64,000 bases of DNA from Carposina sasakii (lineage: Eukaryota > Arthropoda > Insecta > Lepidoptera > Carposinidae). Position 1 is the stretch's first letter. Each line of letters begins with the position of its first letter. The notes beneath the pieces were generated by a model. That model was not told the origin of the DNA and made no database searches. It worked only from the letters and a program-made list of their open reading frames with translations. Shown here piece by piece: positions 43,558 to 54,225 of this stretch. A program made the translations under genes and the position numbers. The stretch spans positions 4,597,115 to 4,661,114 of the forward strand of contig CP053161.1 of the NCBI GenBank assembly GCA_014607495.2, read 5' to 3'.

Positions 43558-44806
43558 GTCAGAGCAATCAATTAGGTAAGACTAAGATCTAATGTCAGAC
43601 TACATAAAAAATCTTTGGGTGTCAATTTGGTCGCCGTCGACCAAAATGGTCACTTGGACATTACACGGTACGTCAAGTAATAAACCGTTTAATCAACTTG
43701 AATTTGGATCAAAATGGATTGACTCCAGAAATTTTGAATGTAAACAAGCAATGATAGAAAATTAAATCTGAGATATACCTAAAAAAAATCAAATCTCTTA
43801 AGATCGGTTACAGCAATTGGCTGTTAGTAAACACGCTATTTTTGGATATTTACGATTTATTTTTCGCAAACGAGATAACATTATGCAAGTGACTGCATAA
43901 TCATGGTACGTCATTGTGGTTATGTAATCGTATGTTACTATGTACAAATGATAATGTAAACTCGGTCTAGACAGTATCGAAAACTTATAGAAACATTTAT
44001 AGCTAATGCCTTAGTATTTGCAGTTGGTAAAAGAAATTACCTATTACATCCCGCTTGGCCTTCATAATACGAGTAATTACATACGTAGGTACATCAGCTT
44101 ATTGAAGTCTACTCGTACTGCTGGATGTTGGACACGCTACAGGGCTCGATCTCTCGTTTTCGCAAATAAGATCTTATTCCTCTATGTCGCCATCCTGTCT
44201 CAGTCATCGGTCCATTTGGTCGCAAGGACGTCCAACTCTACGCTTGCCTTAATTTTTCTTGGTCTTCATAATATTCCATTGTAACATCGCTTCACATTAA
44301 AGCTCGTCATCGTAACATATTCTACAATGGCGATTGAGCTTGCTAAAAATGGGGGACATAGCCCTACTCGAGAAAAGTGCTTTTTATTTTCTCAACACAC
44401 AATATTCAGCGTACATTATATTGCGACGAACAAAGACATAAAAACGCTGTATTTACACACGCAAGCGAGGTGGCAAGTGGCAAGGCAAGTGGTTACTGTT
44501 ATGTGTGAGCGTGTCACTTAGCAACCGGTGTGAAGATCACTCCCGTCCCGGCTAAATTGCTAGAACTAATCACTGACTGGGAATGTATAGACAACGAAAC
44601 AATAGCGAGTTCTGCCATAGACTAACATTAACAGCCTTATACCTTTTGCATACCTCAGATTTAATCTTCAATTGTTTTACGAGTTTGGTTAGGAACATCT
44701 TTAAAATCTAACGAGATTCACTTCGGTTTCTGGTATGGTGCTATGGATTTAGTTGCTGAGACACCTAAGACGAAAGTCAAATTACTGCGCTCAGACCGCA
44801 GGCTTA
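43558..44806. other. unannotated DNA
   Basis: A TTATTCCTCTATGTC segment near 44173 resembles the outer arm of the element at 40190. Otherwise nothing is recognised. Confidence 0.4.
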
Positions 44807-44938
44807 GTGCGAGTTTTCTCTACGAACTCGACCGCGATAACGTGTAGTAAACCAATCACGCTATGCCGTTGTTCTCACTTTTATAACATCACGTCATCAC
44901 GCTATAATGTGATTGGTTAGCTGCTTGAAAACTCACAC
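44807..44938. mobile_element. family C MITE, copy 2
   Basis: GTGCGAGTTTTC … GAAAACTCACAC with the conserved ACCAATCACGCTATGCCG interior. Confidence 0.65.
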
Positions 44939-45018
44939 TTATCCATCTAGCACCACGAGCCGTAACATTTTTCTCGATTACTTCTTTTGTAAGTTCCATA
45001 TGACTTTTACATTCATAC

Positions 45019-45331
45019 GTTAAAGCGGTGATAGCCCAGTGGTTAAGACGTGCACCTTCCAAACGGGAGGCGTAAGTTCGATCCCAGTCAGGGGCCTGTA
45101 GCAATAAATTTATTTTATGCCTCGAAAAGCACGTAAAACCGTTGGTCCTGCGTCTGATCTCTCTCCGGTCGTGTCGGCTTTCCGTCCCATCGGACTATGA
45201 GAGTAAGAGAGACTAAGAGAGTGCATCTGTGTTTGCGCACACACTTGTGCACTATAATATCTCCTGCGTACCTGGCCAATCTCCGTAGAGATTGGGTCGC
45301 CTTGGCCGAAATACGGTCGGAGATCATCATC
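45019..45331 (+). mobile_element. composite tRNA-derived SINE (family T), full length
   Basis: The 313-bp unit is flanked by a 10-bp duplication ACATTCATAC (45009-45018, 45332-45341). The tRNA-like head has an A box (TAGCCCAGTGGTTAAGACG) and a B box (AGTTCGATCCC). The body (CGTTGGTCCTGCGTCTGATC, GGTCGTGTCGGCTTTCCG, GCACACACTTGTGCAC, ATTGGGTCGCCTTGGCC) is a widespread lepidopteran repeat and probably a LINE-derived 3' region. It ends in an ATCATC tail. Confidence 0.85.
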
Positions 45332-45341
45332 ACATTCATAC

Positions 45342-45775
45342 AGGACAGCAATAAAGGAAACACCACTTCATCTCTTGTAACAACCAATAACCAAACCGTC
45401 AACACCTCCGCATATAACAACCGAAGTTTATGGGTAATCGTAAAACTTTCGAGCACACATACAGACAAATTTGTTTTCCGGAGGTGCCAAAATTAGCACT
45501 TCGCTTCAGGATGACCGTCCATTTTTACACACTTTCGAAATCCAGTAACTCTAGGAGTCATAAAAATGTATACTAAATTATGCTGCTGCTGCTACCAGCT
45601 TTATTGGAGTTTAAGTTTTAAGGAATAAACAATAAAATTTTAATGCATCAATAATTATGCATAGTGTTGTTTAATTTGTGTTCATTTATTTATGACAACC
45701 GGTAATTCCAAGAAACTGTGAAGCATATTCAATCCGTATATTTATTGGACACCTATATTATAAATATACATTATA
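45342..45775. other. unannotated DNA
   Basis: Nothing recognised. Confidence 0.4.
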
Positions 45776-45985
45776 CAAGGTGTAACAAAAGGGGTTAAGC
45801 GAAAAGCTATGTAAATAGCCCACTAAAAGGTACCTGATCTCAAAATTTCCTAAGCAACTCAGGAATATTCATACAATCTTGAAAAATAAACATGTGATTT
45901 CGAGTCTCAAATTTTGGAAATAGGTTCTGTATAGTGGGCTATTTACATAGCTTTACGCTTAACATACCCTTTCTGTTACATCCTG
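45776..45985. mobile_element. family G MITE, copy 4
   Basis: CAAGGTGTAACAAAAGGGG … TGTTACATCCTG between TA dinucleotides, with the symmetrical TAAGCGAAAAGCTATG / CATAGCTTTACGCTTA pair. Confidence 0.75.
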
Positions 45986-47099
45986 TATACATACATACAT
46001 ACATAATCACAATCTTCTTGCGTTTTTTCCAATTATTTGTGGTCTTTCAATATGTATTTTATTAAATTCATCCCTCCATCCATATCCTCCCAATACATGC
46101 ATCACACAAATACTAATGTATTAACCTTTCGTCATTCATTCATTCATTCAAACAATCTTTCGTTCCTTCGCATTACATATCCTTCGTAACTAGCATGACC
46201 ATAGAGTAAAGTAATACTACCTGTGATTCTGTCATCATCGCAAACAACCGTTCACATCGCATTACTCCTTATCTTGTCCATTCTGTGGCCCTGTGTTACC
46301 GCCATAATCTCCAAGATACACCGCACAATAAATTTTAAGAAACATTATCGTTGTCACCTTGTTTACCTCTCGCCAATCAACTGTCTCGTTTGCACTCGTT
46401 AAAGGGATATATACGCTGTCGCAATCGTTCCGGGCACAATACCGGTTATCAACGTCCCATTACTGTCGTTTACGACGGAAAATGTCGCGCGAGCTGTATT
46501 AGCGCCGGCAAAGTGCTATCTTTAGCTGTTATTATAACGTTTAACGGAGCTGTAACTTGAGTGCTAAGTTGCAGTCACATGTGACAGGTATTAGCTAGCT
46601 TGTAAACTAGAAGTAATAATAATAATTAAATTAATTTATAATTATAATAATAATAATAATATAATATATAATAAATTAATAAATCACTTTGCTCATACAT
46701 TTTTTTACTTGTAGTTGACGATTCGACAGATTCATTAAACTCCAAAGAGTTGATACGAGTACAAGGGTAAGTAATAATAATCTGCTACCGACAAAATCTA
46801 CTAACAAATTTACTTACATTTTATATGAACAACGCGATGGGCTATCAATTTCAATCATTACAAAGCTTAGCATGAAACAGTTCCTACTATAATAAAATAA
46901 AATTGAATATCTGTGGGATTATATTTTGTAATACTGATTAGCGCAGCGAGAAGCGAGCGCAATCGGACCTATTTACCTTAATTGGTCTCCTCAATAATAC
47001 CAACTCACTGCAGTCCTACTCGCCCCGTGTGACCGCAGTTTTACCTACATACATAATATGTATAGGTAGAAAAGACGAATCAGGACCTCATAACCGCAT
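45986..47099. other. unannotated DNA with AT-rich runs
   Basis: ATTCATTCATTCATTC near 46133 and an ATAATA-rich block at 46615-46685. No ORF of interest. Confidence 0.4.
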
Positions 47100-47215
47100 A
47101 CCGCTTATACATACATATAATCACGTCTTTATCCCTTACAGGGTAGGCAAAGCACCAAGGGCCGATAGGACCACATGGTGCCACTTCTGACCAATTTTGA
47201 GGGTATGATTGAGAC
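47100..47215 (-). repeat. family E retroposon, copy 3 (truncated)
   Basis: TAATCACGTCTTTATCCC, AAGGGCCGATAGG and CCACTTCTGACCAATTTTG. Confidence 0.7.
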
Positions 47216-47287
47216 TTGTGGACGCCCACGACATGTATAGAATAGATAGATAGAAGATGTACAAGTATAAACACTTAATTATATATA

Positions 47288-47505
47288 CAGGATGTAACAG
47301 AAAGGGTATGTTAAGCGAAAAGCTATGTAAAAAGCCCACTATTGAGAACCTATTTCCAAAATTTAAGACTCGAAATGACATTTTTATTTTTCAAGATTGT
47401 ATGAATATTCCTGAGTTGTTTAGGAATTCTCCATACTATCTGGAAAAATAAAGATGTGATTTCGAGTCTGAAAATTTGTGGTTAGGTTCCTTTTGGTGGG
47501 CTAAC
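47288..47505. mobile_element. family G MITE, copy 5, right end lost
   Basis: CAGGATGTAACAGAAAGGG start and GAAAAGCTATGTAAA, GATGTGATTTCGAGTC; the right terminus is absent. Confidence 0.65.
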
Positions 47506-47526
47506 TAATTATAATCCTATACTATA

Positions 47527-48016
47527 CAGGTGATTTTTGGTCGTCAACGTTCCCGAAAACTACAGAATCTCCTCATCGTCACGATCATTTTTCTCCATGG
47601 AAGCATACCTGGGAAGTGTCTGGTTCCCAGGATATTAGGGTCCAAAGTTAAGTAAATAGACTGCGTTTTTGTGCATAAATGCACATAGACGCGCGTAGCA
47701 AGATTTTTTCACAAGTTATCTATACATATAATAATAATTCATATCTATCTATGATAAAACTAGTATAAACACTGGACACTAAAAATTTCGCCCGATAAAG
47801 TCATAATTTTTTTTTTTTCATAAAATTTACTTTGTTTATTTACAACTACTTATACCCTCAAAATTGGTCAGAAGTGGCACCATGTGGTTCTGTCGGCCCT
47901 TGGTGCTCTGCCTACCTCTTAAGGGATAAAGGCGTGATTATATGTATATGTACTTTGTTTGATGTATAGAATAGAGTACGTACCCTTCGTTAAGGGTAGC
48001 AACGAAAAAACACCAG
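47527..48016 (+). mobile_element. family B MITE, copy 6, interrupted
   Basis: CAGGTGATTTTTGGTCG start with the usual blocks; a family E retroposon splits it near the T-rich run. The right end CACCAG departs from the usual CATCCTG. Confidence 0.7.
47838..47950 (+). mobile_element. family E retroposon, copy 4, nested
   Basis: Inserted in the family B element and flanked by TACTTTGTTT (47828-47837, 47951-47960). In this orientation it runs CCCTCAAAATTGGTCAG … AGGCGTGATTATATG, 5'-truncated. Confidence 0.8.
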
Positions 48017-48054
48017 TATAATAGTCATTAAGCGCAGGTAGTAAATAATAACGC

Positions 48055-48195
48055 CGACTAAGGTACTCGGGCATTCTCTCGGGCGATAGGCTAGCAACTA
48101 GTCACTGACCATTTACATCTATTTGCTGCCATGCTGGTGCTGTGGGATCCTTTATGATCCTGCAGTACTGGCTGCCCACATCGGAAATACAGCCA
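48055..48195 (-). repeat. family A repeat
   Basis: GGCATTCTCTCGGGCGATAG-like start, GCTAGCAACTAGTCACTG and CCTTTATGATCCTGCAG in order. Confidence 0.65.
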
Positions 48196-48607
48196 TGTGT
48201 ATATGTACGTACGTATGTATGTGTGTATTAATCGAATCCAAACGTCTCTGGAATAGGTTTAGTGGATTTAGGGAGCAAATGGTCGAAAGGCCATAAACTC
48301 GGTTGATCCCACTTCTGATACCATCGGTGAATTATTTTATGCAAATCTTGATTGATTTATTTATGACGGCGCGATTGTATATCTCTGTATGTTAATGTAT
48401 GCTGAATATGGATATATTGTTGTAGTCGTAAAGTTTCCTAGGTCTAGATTCTATTTAGCTTGTTAGCTTGTATAAAGATACTTTGCGGATTTTGATTTGA
48501 AAATTTTCACTGGGTGATAAAGGAACCTTTACAAAAAATAACAACATATACAAGGTGTAATAAAATGAACCTAATAGCCAGTATTAAGAACAAAATCTAA
48601 GTTGGTG
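48196..48607. other. unannotated DNA
   Basis: A GTACGTACGTATGTATG run lies at about 48205. Nothing else. Confidence 0.4.
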
Positions 48608-48966
48608 ACCATGTTTGCATGTTTGTTAGTAAATGAAATTGTATTAGGCGTGTACAATTCGGAAGTTCAAACATTCACTATGTTGTAATGTGTTGGGTTT
48701 TAGAGTTTCATAATAATTAGTAGTTTACTAATTTCTATAATCCTGAGGATGCCACGGTTGTTGGCGAAACATATGTAGATTATTAATCTAGTTTTTGAAT
48801 TCGGAAATAGTGCGTATTATCTTGCATGCTAGGTGCTCGGGTCTGGTTTCGTGTGGCGATTGTAGTTAGTGCAAGTGCTTGTTTTCTCAGTTATGAGTTA
48901 TCAGATCCGAGTGTCAGTGGAGGGTGCAGGGCCCGGTGGTGGGCGCACCCATAGTGAATGTTTGTT
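48608..48966. repeat. family I repeat, copy 2
   Basis: GTATTAGGCGTGTACAATTC and CAAACATTCACTATG at the left, CATAGTGAATGTTTG inverted at the right; the interior GATGCCACGGTTGTTGGCG is the complement of copy 1. Confidence 0.65.
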
Positions 48967-49201
48967 ATTAAAAATTTCCAAACGGATTTCGAAAAATTCT
49001 GTTCTATCCATTTTAGAACAGAAAGTACTTAAGTAAGTTTTTAGGGACAACAGATTTTTTTTCACGATTTCAGTGTCAGTGCCATAGTAAAAGTTGTTTC
49101 TTTTTACCAATCTAGTCTTATTAAAAATTAGTTATTAGATTATAAAACAACTTATATTAGGCAAATAGCAACCTTATATGGCCATATAGCAAGAAGATAA
49201 T

Positions 49202-49270
49202 TGTTATAATATGAAGTGGGTAGAACAAAAATAAAGGTACTTGTCAACCGGTATTTGGTCTTTTACTACA
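49202..49270 (+). repeat. 5' LTR (69 bp)
   Basis: TGTTATAATATG … TTTTACTACA, TG/CA ends, AATAAA at 49230-49235. No conventional TATA box at a useful distance; TTATAATA at the very start is the only candidate. Confidence 0.93.
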
Positions 49271-49288
49271 TGGTGACAGCGGTGTCTT
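49271..49288 (+). promoter_or_regulatory. candidate primer-binding site
   Basis: TGGTGACAGCGGTGTC begins immediately after the LTR. TGG is the complement of a tRNA CCA end; I cannot name the tRNA. Confidence 0.7.
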
Positions 49289-49386
49289 GAAATTAATTAA
49301 AATATTCGGTTTTAAAGTACGGAAAGTATAATTATACGATTAATTAAAGTGCACGATAACAATAGACGTCCATAACAAGTATTACA

Positions 49387-52300
49387 ATGGAACACGCGCG
49401 ACCTCCTAGTGAGTTAGTGTTGGAGGGTGGACCGGCGAACCGCGCAGATTCTTGGCGAAAGTGGCTTAGGCAATTCCAAGTATTTTTAAAAGCATCGGGT
49501 GCGTGCAAGGAACCCAAGGATGTGCAAGCTAGCTTGTTAATTAACTTAATTGGTCCGGAAGGTTACGACATATTCTTAACCTTGAAATTTACAAAGGACG
49601 AACAAGATGACGTCGACGTTATAATCTCAAGGTTTGACAAGCATTTTGGCACCAAACATAATACAACTATGTCGAGATTTCGTTTCTTCTCACGTAATCA
49701 GGAGCTAAATGAAAATATAGATGATTATGTTACTGCACTCAGATTACTGAGTCAGCACTGTGAGTTCGAGCATTTAGAAGATGGCCTTGTACGCGATCGA
49801 ATTGTGTGCGGCGTGACAAATACTGCAGTGAGAGATAGATTATTGCGAACGGACGATTTAACCTTAGCCAAGGCTGTGAAAATATGTCAGGCTTGTGAAA
49901 TATCTAACGAAGAAAACCGACAAATAGAAATAAAGAAACGTGAAGTGGAATCCTCGAATGAAACATGTGTGGATGCACTGTATGGTGCACAAGGACCGGA
50001 AGGACGCGGAAGGCGAACGAGCGAGCAGGCGGCACGTGGGCCGAGCCGCGCGGGCCAGACGCGGCGCCGCGGGGCCGCTGCCGGAGACGTCGGGGCCGGC
50101 CCGGGGTACATGTGCGCGCAGTGTGGTGGATTTCACGGTGATAATTCACGTTGTCCCGCGAAGTCAGTGAAGTGTTATTTATGTAGGAATATAGGTCACT
50201 TTAAGAAAATGTGTCAGGCGAGAAATACAATTAATTCACGTATAAACAATAGGGTGTACGAAGTGTGCGAGACTGACAATAGTGAAATGTTTTATATATC
50301 AACGTTGGAATCACAACAAAGTATGAACTGTAAGTGGTATGAAACCTTAATCTTATCTTGTAACGGCAGCAAAATTACTTTTAAACTAGATACAGGTTCT
50401 GATCTGAATGTTTTGTCAATTGTAACATTTGAAAGTCTAGGTTTTTCTAAAAACAATATAATTCCAGATATGATAAAAGCGCAATCTTTTTGTGGTAATT
50501 ATATACCTATCCTAGGCTCGTGTAAAATGAACTGGATGTATAAAAACGTTGATTATTGTATTAATTTTGTAATTTCAAATTATAATTGTCAAAGTATTTT
50601 AGGCAAGTACACATGTGAATCATTAGGGTTGATAAGGCGTGTTTATACAATTGAAAAGTGTGTTTCTCAATATTCTGATTTGTTTCAAGGTGTAGGCAAA
50701 TTACCGGGTAAATATAAAATTATTTTAGAACAAGGTGCCAGTCCTTCGATTTGTCCTGTTAGAAAGATACCTATCGGCGTTAGGGATAAGTTAAAAAATC
50801 AATTAGAACGAATGGAACAGATAGGTGTAATTAGAAAGGTGTCCCACCCGACCCCATGGGTCAATGCTATAGTTATAGCCGCCAAAAAGGATGGCAGCTT
50901 ACGTATCTGCCTAGACCCGCGGCCACTCAACTGTGTTATTCGTCGCGCTCACTATCCGTTACCTAATCTTACTGAGATATCCACTAAACTACATAATGCA
51001 GCGTATTTTAGTAAATTAGATGCGAGATCTGGATTTTGGATGATTGAATTAGACGATGACAGTGCAGATCTCTGTACGTTTGGGACTCCATATGGTAGGT
51101 ACCAGTTTTTAAGGCTCCCGTACGGAATAAATTGTGCGTCAGAGGTATTCCATGCAAAAGTAAGACAACTGCTGGAAGACCTGGACGGGGTCGACTCCTT
51201 TGTAGACGACATTATTGTATGGGGACATACCAAGGAGGAGCACGACGTACGACTGAGGCGGTTGCTGGATAGGGCTAGGGAAGTAGGTATAAAGTTTAAT
51301 CGCGACAAATGCGAATTTTGTGTTAAAGAAGTAACCTACTTAGGACATACTTTTAGTAAGGACGGCATGACGATTGATAAAAGTAAATTAAAGGCCATAG
51401 AAGAGATGCCGGATCCTGTTGACAGGTCGTCGTTGGAAAGATTTTTAGGAATGGTCAATTATCTTTCGAAATTTATTCAGAACTATTCTGAAACTGCACA
51501 GCCTCTGCGAGATTTGTTAAAGAAAGACGTAGAGTGGCGCTGGGACAGCGAGCACGCTGAGGCGGCGGCGAGGCTGCGCCGCGCGCTGTGCCGCGCGCCC
51601 GTGCTGGCGCTCTACGCGGCAGCCGAGCCCGTGCGCCTGTCGGTGGATGCGAGCGCGCGCGCGCTAGGCGCCGTGCTGCTGCAGGCGGGCCGCCCGGTCG
51701 AGTTCGCGTCCACTACTCTCACGGACGCGCAGTGCAGGTACGCCCAAATAGAGAAGGAGGCGCTGGCGATAGTGTTCGCACTGGAGCGTTTCCATCAGTA
51801 CGTTTTCGGCAGAACTGACGTAACGGTGGAGTCTGACCACAAGCCGCTAGAAGCTCTGTTCAAAAAGGCGCTTGACAAAGTTCCAGCGCGGCTGCAGAGG
51901 ATCATGTTGCGTGTGCAGGGTTATGATTTCAATGTAGTTTACAAACCCGGTAAGTACATGTACGTGGCGGACGCGTTGTCGCGAGCCGCACTACCGGATC
52001 TCATGCACGAAAGGGTAACGTGCGAGGTGGAGGAGCAGTCATGTTTTGTTTTAGAATGTGCTCGATTTAGTCCCAATCGGCTGGCAGAGATAAGAGATGC
52101 CACGCGCAGCGATGACGAGTGTCGTAAGTTAATAAACTACATTAGTAACGGTTGGCCTCATAGTAAGCGCGACACGGACATTGTTGTACACCAAATGTGG
52201 TCACATAGGGACTCATTACAATATATTGATGGCGTGTTATTTAAGGATAACCTAGTGTATATACCTAGATGTCTACGCGGAGAGATGATTGCACGAGTAC

Positions 52301-53391
52301 ACGAAGGACACTTAGGTATCGACAGGTGCAAGCGCCGCGCTCGCGACGTCATGTTCTGGTGCGGTATGTCGCGGGACGTGGAGCGCGCGGTGCGCGCGTG
52401 CGCCGTGTGCGCCGAGCACGCGGCGCGCCCTTCTCGCGAGCCGATGCTTTGTCACGGCATCCCAGATACGCCATGGGCTAAAGTTGGTTCAGACATCTTT
52501 CAAATAGGGACTAAATACTTTGTTTTAACAGTGGATTACTTTTCAAATTTTGTGGAAGTCGCTTCAGTTACTAGCATCGGTTCCAAAGCGGTAATTGCGG
52601 TAATGAAAGACAACTTTGCTAGATATGGCATTCCAATGGAGCTTATTACAGATAACGGACCTGCGTATGCATCATTAGAATTTAAGCAATTCAGTGAAAA
52701 ATGGGGATTCAAACATATTACCAGTTCTCCTCATTATCCACAATCAAATGGTTTAAGTGAAAGATCGGTCAGGACCGTGAAAGCTATAATTAAAAAATCT
52801 GTACAGTCTGGCACAGATTTTCATCTCGGACTATTAAATTATAGAAATACTCCACGTAATGGAATCGGTTCACCATCTCAGCTTTTAATGGGTCGTAGGC
52901 TAAATACTCGTTTACCAGTTCATAGTGATAAATTACGCCCAGATCGCGATAACACAAAGGACTATCAAAATATAATTTCAAATCGTGAAAAAGGTAAATT
53001 GTATTACGATAGACATGCTCATGTTTTACCCGAGCTCATGCCCGGGGAGCAGGTGGTGGTCGCGGATGGCGCGGGCGCAGCGCGCAGGCGTATGCGCGTG
53101 CTAGGCGCAGCAACCAATCCGCGTTCATATTTTCTCTTAGATGACTGTAAAAGGCGATATAGACGTAATAGGCGTCAATTGATTAAAATAGACTCTGAAG
53201 AGAAGTCAAAATCTGAGATTAACGAGCAGGCTTCATTAAAGGGTAGCGAGGGAGATGTTGATAGCTCGGATAGCAGCAATTACGATGATGTGGAGGAGAA
53301 TGTACAAAGCTCACCACCAAATCAGTATCAGAGAAGTGCTGCTATCCAAGCGCGCGAAAGACTGGCATCTATCTTTAAAAAATATAAGTAA
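49387..53391 (+). CDS. gag-pol polyprotein of a gypsy-type retrotransposon
   Basis: A single frame of 1334 codons from the first ATG after the leader. In order: gag (about residues 10-180, starting near SWRKWLRQFQVFL); a basic Gly/Arg-rich linker; two zinc knuckles (243-276), the first irregular (CAQCGGFH), the second a canonical CYLCRNIGHFKKMC; aspartic protease DTGSD at 335-339; reverse transcriptase (about 450-640) with LDARSGFW, YGRYQFLRLPYG and the catalytic FVDD at 605-608; RNase H with the first catalytic Asp at 754 (LSVDAS) and KEALAIVFALE; integrase with an H/C zinc region (HEGHLGIDRCK … CAVCAEH) and a DD35E triad at D1036, D1089 and E1125; a basic C-terminal domain; and an acidic Ser/Asp-rich tail of about 60 residues. 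There is no frameshift between gag and pol and no env. All visible catalytic residues are present. Confidence 0.95.
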   Translation: MEHARPPSELVLEGGPANRADSWRKWLRQFQVFLKASGACKEPKDVQASLLINLIGPEGYDIFLTLKFTKDEQDDVDVIISRFDKHFGTKHNTTMSRFRFFSRNQELNENIDDYVTALRLLSQHCEFEHLEDGLVRDRIVCGVTNTAVRDRLLRTDDLTLAKAVKICQACEISNEENRQIEIKKREVESSNETCVDALYGAQGPEGRGRRTSEQAARGPSRAGQTRRRGAAAGDVGAGPGYMCAQCGGFHGDNSRCPAKSVKCYLCRNIGHFKKMCQARNTINSRINNRVYEVCETDNSEMFYISTLESQQSMNCKWYETLILSCNGSKITFKLDTGSDLNVLSIVTFESLGFSKNNIIPDMIKAQSFCGNYIPILGSCKMNWMYKNVDYCINFVISNYNCQSILGKYTCESLGLIRRVYTIEKCVSQYSDLFQGVGKLPGKYKIILEQGASPSICPVRKIPIGVRDKLKNQLERMEQIGVIRKVSHPTPWVNAIVIAAKKDGSLRICLDPRPLNCVIRRAHYPLPNLTEISTKLHNAAYFSKLDARSGFWMIELDDDSADLCTFGTPYGRYQFLRLPYGINCASEVFHAKVRQLLEDLDGVDSFVDDIIVWGHTKEEHDVRLRRLLDRAREVGIKFNRDKCEFCVKEVTYLGHTFSKDGMTIDKSKLKAIEEMPDPVDRSSLERFLGMVNYLSKFIQNYSETAQPLRDLLKKDVEWRWDSEHAEAAARLRRALCRAPVLALYAAAEPVRLSVDASARALGAVLLQAGRPVEFASTTLTDAQCRYAQIEKEALAIVFALERFHQYVFGRTDVTVESDHKPLEALFKKALDKVPARLQRIMLRVQGYDFNVVYKPGKYMYVADALSRAALPDLMHERVTCEVEEQSCFVLECARFSPNRLAEIRDATRSDDECRKLINYISNGWPHSKRDTDIVVHQMWSHRDSLQYIDGVLFKDNLVYIPRCLRGEMIARVHEGHLGIDRCKRRARDVMFWCGMSRDVERAVRACAVCAEHAARPSREPMLCHGIPDTPWAKVGSDIFQIGTKYFVLTVDYFSNFVEVASVTSIGSKAVIAVMKDNFARYGIPMELITDNGPAYASLEFKQFSEKWGFKHITSSPHYPQSNGLSERSVRTVKAIIKKSVQSGTDFHLGLLNYRNTPRNGIGSPSQLLMGRRLNTRLPVHSDKLRPDRDNTKDYQNIISNREKGKLYYDRHAHVLPELMPGEQVVVADGAGAARRRMRVLGAATNPRSYFLLDDCKRRYRRNRRQLIKIDSEEKSKSEINEQASLKGSEGDVDSSDSSNYDDVEENVQSSPPNQYQRSAAIQARERLASIFKKYK

Positions 53392-53472
53392 TTTAAGTGC
53401 AAAACTAGTTATGTAATACATATCATATTTAATTTAATTAATTAATTAAGGTGGTGGTTTCTTTATTATTTA

Positions 53473-53481
53473 AGGGGAAGA
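53473..53481 (+). promoter_or_regulatory. polypurine tract
   Basis: AGGGGAAGA directly before the 3' LTR. Confidence 0.85.
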
Positions 53482-53550
53482 TGTTATAATATGAAGTGGG
53501 TAGAACAAAAATAAAGGTACTTGTCAACCGGTATTTGGTCTTTTACTACA
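53482..53550 (+). repeat. 3' LTR (69 bp)
   Basis: Base-for-base identical to the 5' LTR; AATAAA at 53510-53515 would serve for 3' end formation. Confidence 0.93.
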
Positions 53551-53814
53551 ATAATGATGTTATAATCATAACAGAGGTTACAATACTTATACCGTCTAGC
53601 TGTGAATGTTTAGTGAAAATCCAGGATGTTTACATGTCCGCCATCGCGGTTTAGTCTAGCCTAGTCGGTTACATTGTGCGCTGTTGTTTCGGCATTGTCT
53701 TTAGACAACCGGTCTGGCGAAATATTTATAAGTTTCTTTACACCCCATCGATTCCGAGTAAGGATGAGATAAACTATTTAATCTAGAACACAATTAAGCT
53801 TGTGCTGATGTGGG

Positions 53815-53957
53815 ACTTCACTGGAATACATCAGCTGCATTGCATCACCTTCCGTGCATGTCGTAAGAGTCGACTAAGTAATGTAGGGGCGTTCTTTCAG
53901 GCGATGAGCTAACAGCTTTGTCGCTGATTTTTTATATCTGACGTCGCTATACTAATG
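53815..53957 (-). repeat. family A repeat, minus copy of an inverted pair
   Basis: ACTGGAATACATCAGCTGC, CATGTCGTAAGAGTCGACTA and GCGATGAGCTAACAGC; directly followed by a plus-strand copy. Confidence 0.65.
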
Positions 53958-54125
53958 CAATGGGGTAGCCAGAACTGCCGGGTCATATAGCCACGTTTAC
54001 ATAGCGGGGACAGTGATAAATGGCGAGCTTATAGCCTGAGAGAATGCCTGAGTTCCTTAGTCGACTCTTACGACATGCACGGAAGGAGATGCAACTGATG
54101 TATTCTAGTAAACCACCGCGTCAGC
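53958..54125 (+). repeat. family A repeat, plus copy of an inverted pair
   Basis: AATGGGGTAGCCAGAACTGC, CACGTTTACATAGCGGGG, GAGTTCCTTAGTCGACTC and GAAGGAGATGCAACTGATG in order. Confidence 0.7.
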
Positions 54126-54167
54126 CTAAAATTGTACAGTAAATATATTTTGTGCTACAATAGCAAA

Positions 54168-54225
54168 AGCCAGACCTGCAGGATCACGAAGCGGATCGTA
54201 CAGCCACGTTCAGCATTGAAATACA
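54168..54225 (+). repeat. family A repeat, 5' fragment
   Basis: AGCCAGACCTGCAGGATCAC and CAGCCACGTTCAGCATTG. Confidence 0.6.

Larger units (their letters stand above)
49202..53550 (+). mobile_element. intact Ty3/gypsy retrotransposon with 69-bp LTRs (mag-like)
   Basis: Two 69-bp terminal repeats, identical at every base, enclose a 5' leader, one gag-pol ORF, and a polypurine tract. A perfect 5-bp target duplication ATAAT flanks the element (49197-49201, 53551-53555). Total length 4349 bp. The very short LTRs, lack of env and single frame fit the mag clade; the Bombyx mag element is recalled to have LTRs of about 77 bp. Identical LTRs and an open frame point to recent insertion. Confidence 0.93.

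Noticed and set aside
53392..53472. env gene after gag-pol
   Set aside because: Only about 80 bp separate the stop codon from the polypurine tract; there is no room for an envelope ORF.
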